From an uncultured Candidatus Nitrosopumilus sp. (GTDB lineage: Archaea > Thermoproteota > Nitrososphaeria > Nitrososphaerales > Nitrosopumilaceae), in contig CATOSM010000005.1 in the NCBI GenBank assembly GCA_951812645.1, forward strand, positions 1-41,417: DNA of 41,417 nt, given 5' to 3'. Each line of letters begins with the position of its first letter. Within the stretch, counting starts at the first letter, position 1. Below the pieces are notes generated by a model that worked only from the letters and a program-made list of their open reading frames with translations, had not been told where the DNA came from and did not search any database. This document shows positions 34,956 to 41,417 of the stretch, piece after piece. Made by a program: the position numbers and the translations under genes.

Positions 34956-37900
34956 TCAAGCAGTTATCCTGATATAATCAATGCCGACATCCTCATTAAA
35001 ACTGCTCATCTGTGCGTTTATTCTAATCTTAAACTCATCATTAAGATATGCTGACAAGTCTATTCTTTGTATCTCCCAATCATCCGTATCTGCATCTGTA
35101 TTCTCACTCCATGTCGCAATAGTTATCCATCTGGAGCCGTCATAAATGTCGATTCCCATATGCTCATCATCATCTAAGGATCTGTCTACAAATCGCGATA
35201 TCTCCAAACTTGCAGAGCCAAGTGATGACAAGTCAACATGGTTTGTAAGTGTCAATGTACATGTATTATCACAGTCATGGGCAGTTGCAAATTTGTTGGC
35301 TTCATCAGTGGTTAGGCTGCCTTCTCTCCAAGTAGATACAGTACTCCACTTATCATCTCCTGATTTACTCCAGGAATCCAGGTTGTCAAACTCTTCACTA
35401 AATGAGATGGATGGTTGTGGAGGTACAGTACCAGAACCAAGCGAGATTACTATATCATCAACGCTGACTATCTAGCTACTAGAAGAAGATACTGCGTTAA
35501 ATTTGACTTTGAGCTGGTTTGACTGGTATGATGAAAGATCTATTGTCTCGTTGGTCCAAGTAGAGTCATCCTTGTCATTATCAGCTGACAAGAAAACCAG
35601 CTCTGTCCAAGTTGTGCCGTTGTTAGTGGAGACATGAACCCTTAGTCCTTCACCATTGTCAATGGATGTAGAAATAAATCTATAAAACGATAGTTCGGTA
35701 TTTTGACCAGTTGTGTCCATACTGTTAGATACCATGTAGCAGTTTCTATCACAGTTAGATGACTGTGCAACTTTGTTATCTGCTGATGCTCCTGGGCGTT
35801 GAACCGTCATAATTTCCCAGTTATCGTCATCTTCTGCACTCAAAGTCCACTTTGAAAAACCACTCTCAAAGTCATCAGAAAATTGAGCATTTGATGAAAC
35901 TGAGTTTTTGGCCCCAGTAATATTTAGAGAATCCATTATCAAATCTTCTGAAGAGCTACTAGCTTTGGCAACTGCCCTTATCGTAAAGTCAGATGACCCA
36001 AGATAGGATGCAAGATCAAAGGTTTCTTTGTGCCATGTATCATCGTCATCAACTCCACCAGCCCAAGTAAAGATATTGCTCCAAGTTGTGCCGCCATTAG
36101 AAGATACGTCAATTTTTAGATATTCGCCTGAATCAAGAGAGTTATCAACATATCTGTATAATGATAAATTTGCAGTGCTGTATGATGTAAGGTCCAAACT
36201 GTTTGTTAATACAAGTATACATTCATCATCACAGTCATCAGTTTCTGCCACTGTGTTTGTTATAGGATGATCTGGTGGATGGCCTCCCTCGTCAGGCAGT
36301 CCGGTGCGCCAATTTAACTCCCCTTCTTTTGTCCATGCATCAAGATTATCAAATGTATCAGAAAAGATAGTAGTCAATCCATTAGAAGTCGTGGGAGAAA
36401 CAGATGATGTGGTATCAGAAATATAATTTAAATTAAAAATTGGTGTAATGTCTGGATAATTCAAAGCATCCCAATCAGCTTTGAAATCATGAATGTTTGA
36501 TGCAATGTACGGCGATGCAATGTTTTGCACTTTATCTGTACTAAAAGCAGTCCAAAGGTTACTATCCAATGCATCTATTTTATCATAAGTAGTTGTTATT
36601 CTAGGATTGCCTCTGGTTTCATCTACACTATCATGAATATCCCAAAGGGCAGCAGTTATCCAACCCTCTGTAGAGTCTCCGTTACTAGTTGGAAATAACT
36701 GGTCATTTTTTGTTCCACTCTCAAAATTATTATTGTCTCCAGTAACAAATGAGGTGTGGTTTGGAGAATTGTTTGCATATATTCCCACAAATGTTGCCCA
36801 ACCTTCAGACCATGCACATTCTTGGTTTGTAATAATATTTGAATCATGTATTGGTTGACCTACTCCTCTAGAAACGCAACCAGTTGGGGACTTTCCATCA
36901 GGAGTGCCACTTTGTAATGATTTAGCATATTTGTAAGCTGCATCTTGTAAAAAATGACCTACTTCATGAGATATCCATACAGGGTAATCACTTACTCTTT
37001 TTATCACAGTAGAACCAACTCTATAATCATCTAAATGAATAGAATTGGATGCAGAGAAATATTGTCCAATAGAATTCATATTTGGATCTGTATCGTAATA
37101 CACGTTTAGCACAGGCATGTTTCTAGCTCCTATATTGTGGAATTTTGTCAGAGTGTCTTGGGTTATTTTGAATACATTATAGGATTGGAAGAAAATATCT
37201 TTATTGTCAATTCTAACTTGATCATTATTCCTAAAATTGACTGTTACACTTTTAGGATTAGAAATAGAGTCAGTGCTATAGACAACAAGATTCTGTTCTT
37301 TTGTGTTATCTTTTAATATAATATTTTCATTTTTTAGTTTTAATGTAACCACAAAATCCGGTGTGGTTCCATCACCGTCAGGATCTGATGTAGGCATAAG
37401 AATTGTAAATTGGCCATTCTCTAATTCTTCACAAGCAAGATAACCACCAAGTTTGTTCATTGTTGTAAGAGTATTGGTTGTGAGATTTTTATCTTCAATA
37501 CAATATTCTATTGAGACACTAGGATTGACAAATCTATTGGGCAATTCTTCAACTTTCACATCTCCATGAACAATGAAAAATCCAAGTTGTGCATGAGCTT
37601 CAGGAATACTCCAATCAATCATTGATAGAATAAACCTACCAACAAATTCTGGGTATATTTTTAGAAACTCATCTGCCCAATCATCTCCGTTATACCGTAA
37701 CATTTCCTCAAGACTTTGAAATTTACCATCAGATAACCACCATTGATCCTCGGCGGTTCTAATTGCCTCAGCTATCATCTCAAAGTCTTGCTCTTTGGTT
37801 AATGGAATAGCATTACTTGAACCTGTCTCTGAATATTTTGATGGTGGTCTTGGACAAATCTCACATGGTGTTGGGTTTTCACCTGGTCCGTAATTTGGTA

Positions 37901-38729
37901 AAACTTTTGTCTCACTGATTTCATATGTACCATTACCCAAATCGTTTATGAATAATTCTGTATACGAGTATTGTCCCATTTTAATAAGAATGTCATGAAA
38001 TGGATAACCAACCGTACCATTAAGTAAAAATTGAAGTTTGATGTCGTGTGGAGTTTTCACGTCATAATGTATTTCTTTTTGAATAGAGTACCCATATTTT
38101 TGCCAATCATAATTGAATCCTTTACTAGTTTTATCCACATCATTTGGATTTAAGAAAACCAAAGGTTCAGGATATGTTATTACTAACTCAGTTCCTGTGT
38201 ACCCATAAAACATATCTGGTGAGGGTTTGATTATCTCATCAATCTCGGCTTCTTCTATTGGAATGGTACCATCCTCATCATCATATTTGACAAATGTATA
38301 TGGAATGCTTATTTCAAATTCTTCACCCACCTTGACATATTGAGGTAAATTTAATTCATACCAGGGAATGGTTTCAGATATTCCAGCTCCCAAATTTCCG
38401 CTTGCAGTTGGTGTGTGTGACCATCTTTTATTAAGATCATATGATGTATTTTCTAGGGTATTATTAGAAATTAGATAGCCACGCTCAAAAAGTACAGATG
38501 CAGTAGATGGTAAAACAAATACAGCCTCGCCTCTCATGTTAGTATGCTTTACAAGCTTTGCTGTGTTATCAGATTCTGCAAAAACTACATTCATTATTGT
38601 TAAATCAGATATCTCTGCTGTATCAGTTGGTATATCATTGGTAAAATTAATTGCAAAAAATGAAAAACCTGATACAATTACTATTAATAACATGACTGAA
38701 GCTAGAATAAATTTTGTAGTCTTTTCCAC
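34956..38729 (-). CDS. Secreted zinc metalloprotease with tandem C-terminal domains, interrupted by an in-frame TAG
   Basis: The 1085-codon frame begins with a membrane anchor/signal (ASVMLLIVIVSGFSFFAINF) and a domain shared with the gene at 24857 (to residue about 410). The catalytic motif is ISHEVGHFLQDAAYKYAKS (H588, E589, H592), followed by CAWSEGWATFVG, where E643 is a likely third zinc ligand. Two similar jelly-roll-like modules follow (about 790-938 and 950-1085). A TAG at 35472-35474 ends this frame, but the same frame stays open to 34956 and encodes a third module of the same kind (SFSEEFDNLDSWSKSGDDKW, HVDLSSLGSASLEISRF). Full length would be 1257 codons. The TAG fits a G-to-T change in a GAG codon. 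It probably degrades or binds extracellular proteins. Confidence 0.75.
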
Positions 38730-38771
38730 TCTAAGTAAGGAGAAAGTGATGTATTAAAGTATGATCATTAA
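38710..38771 (-). promoter_or_regulatory. Upstream region shared with the truncated paralogue
   Basis: The block from the first codons outward (TTTTCCACT..TAA.TA.GG, then TGATGTATTA, AGTATGATCATTAAT) is conserved with 26097-26158 upstream of the truncated paralogue. Both copies may thus keep the same promoter and regulation. The remainder up to 38988 holds the promoter of the cupredoxin gene (TTCTTATAGTAA about 26 bases before its ATG) and no other gene. Confidence 0.45.
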
Positions 38772-38988
38772 TTTTGGTTTCTACATATTACCATTATAGT
38801 AAACTTGTTTATTTTGATAATAAAAAAGATCATTTAGAGTTTATTGACGGTATGCCATTTCCATTAAGAGCATCATAGTATTTTCTTGAACATATCAACT
38901 GAAAGGTAACAAGAAGAAGAACCAACCGATTACGGTACAATACCCGAGATAATAATATTCTTATAGTAATGTTGTATTTGCCCAACTA

Positions 38989-39610
38989 ATGAAAATTCTA
39001 GTTTTTTATCTCTTGGTACTTTTTATGATACCTGCATCTTTGGCATATGCAGCTGATGTAACAATTGAACCTGTATCTGGCTCTGCTACCCCTGGATGCG
39101 AAGATACTGAACAAAGTTGTTTTCTCCCACATATGGCACGAGCCAATGTCGGTGATACAGTTATCATGACAAACGCTGACAGTGCAGCTCACACATTTAC
39201 ATCAGATAGTCCATCTACTGACCCAGATGGCGTATTTGATTCTGGTTTGTTGTTGGCTGGAAGTTCATTTGAGTGGGGTGCCAACTGAGCCAGGAAGATT
39301 TAGCTATTTTAGTACAGTTCACCCCGGGATGCAGGGTATCATTATGGTAACAGACGTTGTTGCTACACCTACCTTTACCCCAATACCTACACCTCAGCCA
39401 TCAGAAGTATCAATAATTTCATTAAACAACAAAATTTTAACCTTAGAAAAGATCATTGATGCAAAAGAAAAAAAGATTACTTTGTTGAAATATAAAAATA
39501 ACATGCAATCCAAGCAAATTGATCTGTTAGGGGAGCAACTTGAAGAGCTGCAAGGTAATATCAATCAAAAGTTGCAGACAATCCTTGATTATTTGAATCG
39601 TGAAAGATAA
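38989..39610 (+). CDS. Secreted cupredoxin-like protein with a coiled-coil tail, frameshifted
   Basis: The signal peptide (VFYLLVLFMIPASLAYA) is followed by a plastocyanin-like domain with the first copper histidine in SAAHTFTSDSP. The frame ends at TGA 39286, but removing one G from the run at 39275-39278 restores FEWVPTEPGRFSYFSTVHPG and MQG, the C-terminal copper loop. In thaumarchaeal relatives this loop reads YFCTVHPWM; here the ligand cysteine is serine, while histidine and methionine remain. After a TPTFTPIPTPQPS linker comes a 70-residue coiled coil (LNNKILTLEKIIDAKEKK, QLEELQGNINQKLQTILDYL). A type-1 copper site is therefore unlikely. Leaderless promoter. Confidence 0.7.
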
Positions 39611-39650
39611 TAAAGATCAAATTTTATACTAATCATAATTATTCCAAATA

Positions 39651-40118
39651 ATGGTTAGAGTATGCAGTTTATGTAACAAAAAATATCCTGAGAACATACA
39701 CACTTGTGAACTATCTCATTGTGGTTTATGCGGATTTACAAATCTGACAATAAAAAAGTGGAATCCTATCCGTGATCCAATATCTATACTCATACATACA
39801 GTATTTTTTATTTTATCCATACCTGCAATTACTATAGACTCTCCTGATACAATTATTGCAATTGTAATGCTACTCATGATATATTCTATTATATTTTATT
39901 TCTATTGTCTTAATATAGATAGAAGGCCTTTTCATTTTTGTTTATCGTGTAATACACAACCTAAGAAAATAATATAAGGACCTCCAATTGGTACTTCTTC
40001 AGAATATATTGAAAAATTACCTGTAAAAAAACACAACAAAAAACTAAATTTACGTGAAATTTTATATCTATTGGGTAGTGGTGCGTCAATCCTTGCAGTA
40101 TTATTAGTTTTTATTTAA
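39651..40118 (+). CDS. Zinc-finger membrane protein with an in-frame TAA
   Basis: The first 108 codons encode an N-terminal double CxxC ribbon (RVCSLCNKKYPENIHTC, HCGLCGF), two membrane helices (ILIHTVFFILSIPAITI, TIIAIVMLLMIYSIIFYFYC) and FCLSCN. A TAA at 39975 ends it, but the same frame continues GPPIGTSSEYIEKLPVKKHN and a third helix (REILYLLGSGASILAVLLVF) to TAA 40118. The continuation looks real, so the stop is probably a nonsense change; the short form may still be functional. No named family. Confidence 0.55.
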
Positions 40119-40165
40119 TATTGTAAAAGATCATAATTAAATATTTGTAAAACAAAAATACAGTA

Positions 40166-40330
40166 TTGTCAGTTAAGAATGCCTGTCCAGGTGGATGTGG
40201 TAAAGAAATTGGTGGCGATGCCGTACAAATGCGTTGGCATTTATCTTCACCGAAAAAACATTCTGAATTAGTTAACGATCCTAAAAAAATATCTGAGCTA
40301 ATTGAGAAAAGTTTTCCTGATTCAAAATGA
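40166..40330 (+). CDS. Small C2H2-like zinc-finger protein
   Basis: A 54-codon ORF from TTG at 40166: MSVKNACPGGCGKEIGGDAV, then QMRWHLSSPKKH, giving C-x3-C and two histidines (H25 and H32). The rest is a charged helix (SELVNDPKKISELIEKSF). It may bind nucleic acid or protein. It overlaps a minus-strand frame that I judge a shadow. Confidence 0.5.
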   Translation: MSVKNACPGGCGKEIGGDAVQMRWHLSSPKKHSELVNDPKKISELIEKSFPDSK

Positions 40331-40518
40331 GTATCTATTGATACCTTGCCAAGCAGAACAGCAGATATTGCTACCAATAATACAAGAATGAGTTTTTTCT
40401 TCACGATTAAATCTAATTTATTTTAGATATGTTAGGGTATGTATGGCCATTATCAAAACAATCATAATTTTTTAGATAATCCAAGACATGTTCATTGTGC
40501 ACAAAATATTTTATAGCC

Positions 40519-41392
40519 AACTCATCCTAAAACCGATCATTTTGTAAATAATTCATGACAATCGGGATCCAAGAATGACCCTGCCGATGTATCTTTCATG
40601 GTTCACAAGGAAATGTCAGACGTTCAATGGAACAGTTGCATCACATATGCCAAAGCCTGCAAAAACTGGCAGGCCAGGATGCAATGACAGAAACACAGTC
40701 AACGGAATATTGTTTGTCCTAACAACCGGCTGCAGGCGGGCAGACATGCCAGACAGATACGGTTCAAAATCCATCGCGCATCTGAGATTCTCAGAGCTGC
40801 AGCAAAAGGGAACATGGAAAAGGATTCTGTCAGGACTGATCAAATCCGCACACAGGCAGGGAAAAACCAGCCTGCAAAAAATATCGATTGATTCATCGTC
40901 AGTTGCCGCCAAAAAGGGGGGGACAAAACAGGATATGACGGGTTCAAGAGGATCCTGGGCACAAAGATTCACGTTGCAGCAGACAGGACATGACTGCCAA
41001 TCCCAATCAGGGCCAGCCCTGCAAACATTCATGACAGTACGAAATTCATCGATGTGTCAGAAGACATCTCAGAACCTGCAGATGATAGTTTGATACGGCA
41101 GATCATCTCAGCGTATGCCGACAGGGGATACGATGCGGCATGCATCAGAGACTATCTGGGATCCCATGGGATTGACTGTTGCATTCCATACAAAAAGAAC
41201 TCAAGGAACGTTGCACAAAACAGGAACCAAAAACATCATGGCAAGACAGGGTTTGTCGTAGAGCGGTTCCTTGCCTGGCTCAGGTGCGGACTTTACGGGA
41301 CGGCAGTCAGATACGAAAGGAACTGTGACAACTGTCTTGGATTTGTGTATCTGGCATGCGTCATGATGCATTGGAGGGCTTTAGGATAAGTT
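40519..41392 (+). mobile_element. IS5-family insertion sequence, copy C (874 bases)
   Basis: Terminal repeats AACTCATCCTAAAACCG at 40519 and, inverted, AACTTATCCTAAAGCCC ending at 41392. It is the same length as copy A, in the opposite orientation. The flanks share CC (TAGCC and CCATG), a possible two-base target duplication, though the other copies do not confirm this size. Bases 40405-40518 upstream and 41393-41417 downstream show nothing further. Confidence 0.85.
40575..41389 (+). pseudogene. IS5-family transposase, copy C (one nonsense codon)
   Basis: The N-terminal ORF (40575 on: MTLPMYLSWFTRKCQTFNGT) is intact through DUF4096 to the slippery A5G7 run at 40911-40922. A -1 shift there gives GDKTGYDGFKRILGTKIHVA then ADRT, where a TGA at 40991-40993 replaces the GGA of copies A and B. 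The C-terminal domain from LPIPIRASPANIHDST to the end at 41389 (GFVVERFLAWLRCGLYG) is complete. A single base change would make it whole, so it is the most recently active copy of the three. Confidence 0.8.
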
Positions 41393-41417
41393 CCATGAAT
41401 GATAATAACTGACATGC

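Noticed and set aside
35472..35474. Pyrrolysine or other TAG recoding in the metalloprotease
   Set aside because: No pyrrolysine genes are visible, and in-frame TAA and TGA stops occur in other genes of the window, so ordinary nonsense change is simpler.
40111..40404. Minus-strand 97-codon frame with a signal-like start (MKKKLILVLLVAISAVLLGK)
   Set aside because: Only the first 25 residues look biological; the rest is the reverse of a small zinc-finger ORF on the plus strand. It might be a remnant of an exported protein, but I cannot support a full gene.
11379..41392. Target-site duplications of the three IS copies
   Set aside because: Flanks agree at only one base (copies A and B, G) or two (copy C, CC); no consistent duplication can be claimed.
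1..41417. CRISPR array
   Set aside because: No set of regularly spaced direct repeats was seen; repeated text is due to IS copies, the segmental duplication and protein modules.

Overview
The window is AT-rich archaeal DNA from an ammonia-oxidising archaeon (Nitrososphaerota/Thaumarchaeota, most like the Nitrosopumilales). The left edge carries the two neighbouring genes of the thaumarchaeal 3-hydroxypropionate/4-hydroxybutyrate CO2-fixation cycle: 4-hydroxybutyryl-CoA dehydratase and the ADP-forming 4-hydroxybutyryl-CoA synthetase. Leaderless starts with a TATA box about 26-28 bases upstream, many small CxxC proteins, a cupredoxin and a GT-B sugar transferase fit that assignment. It rests on recognising families, not on a search.

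Layout. 1-7.4 kb is a core-like block: the two carbon-fixation genes (both frameshifted), RNase HI, small membrane proteins, a winged-helix regulator, a radical SAM enzyme and a CPAC-motif membrane protein. 7.4-16 kb is accessory and decaying: a broken NERD-domain gene, a broken DUF2441-like gene, IS5-family relics, a GC-richer beta-helix surface protein, a complete-length IS5 copy, a 700-residue helix-turn-helix/nucleotidyltransferase protein with a symmetric operator, an HNH remnant and an ORF with internal stops. 16-21.4 kb returns to housekeeping genes: tRNA-Val, glycosyltransferase, aspartate kinase, branched-chain aminotransferase and a methyltransferase. 21.4-24 kb is defence-like: a single polypeptide joining a DarT-type DNA ADP-ribosyltransferase to a DarG-type macrodomain, followed by a zinc-ribbon/Mrr-like nuclease. 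24-40 kb encodes a secreted set: cysteine-rich repeat proteins, a trypsin-like protease, a zinc metalloprotease with tandem C-terminal domains, an SNF transporter and a cupredoxin. Part of this set was duplicated at 24.2-26.2 kb with a large internal deletion. Three 874-949-base IS5-family copies lie at 11.4, 26.5 and 40.5 kb, with at least three older relics.

Two themes run through the window. First, many genes carry lesions. Some are one-base indels in homopolymers (4HB-CoA synthetase, NosD-like protein, Mrr-like protein, cupredoxin, histidine kinase tail). Others are in-frame stops in otherwise open frames (metalloprotease, zinc/membrane protein, the 15.6 kb ORF, transposases). The homopolymer indels could be sequencing error; the nonsense substitutions point more to real decay. 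Second, IS ends shape the genes: two genes take their stop codons from an IS terminus, and IS material sits at several truncation junctions.

The strongest candidates for a little-described system are the one-piece DarT-DarG protein, the autoregulated HTH/nucleotidyltransferase protein (possibly also a one-piece toxin-antitoxin-like system), and the secreted cysteine-rich/protease array.
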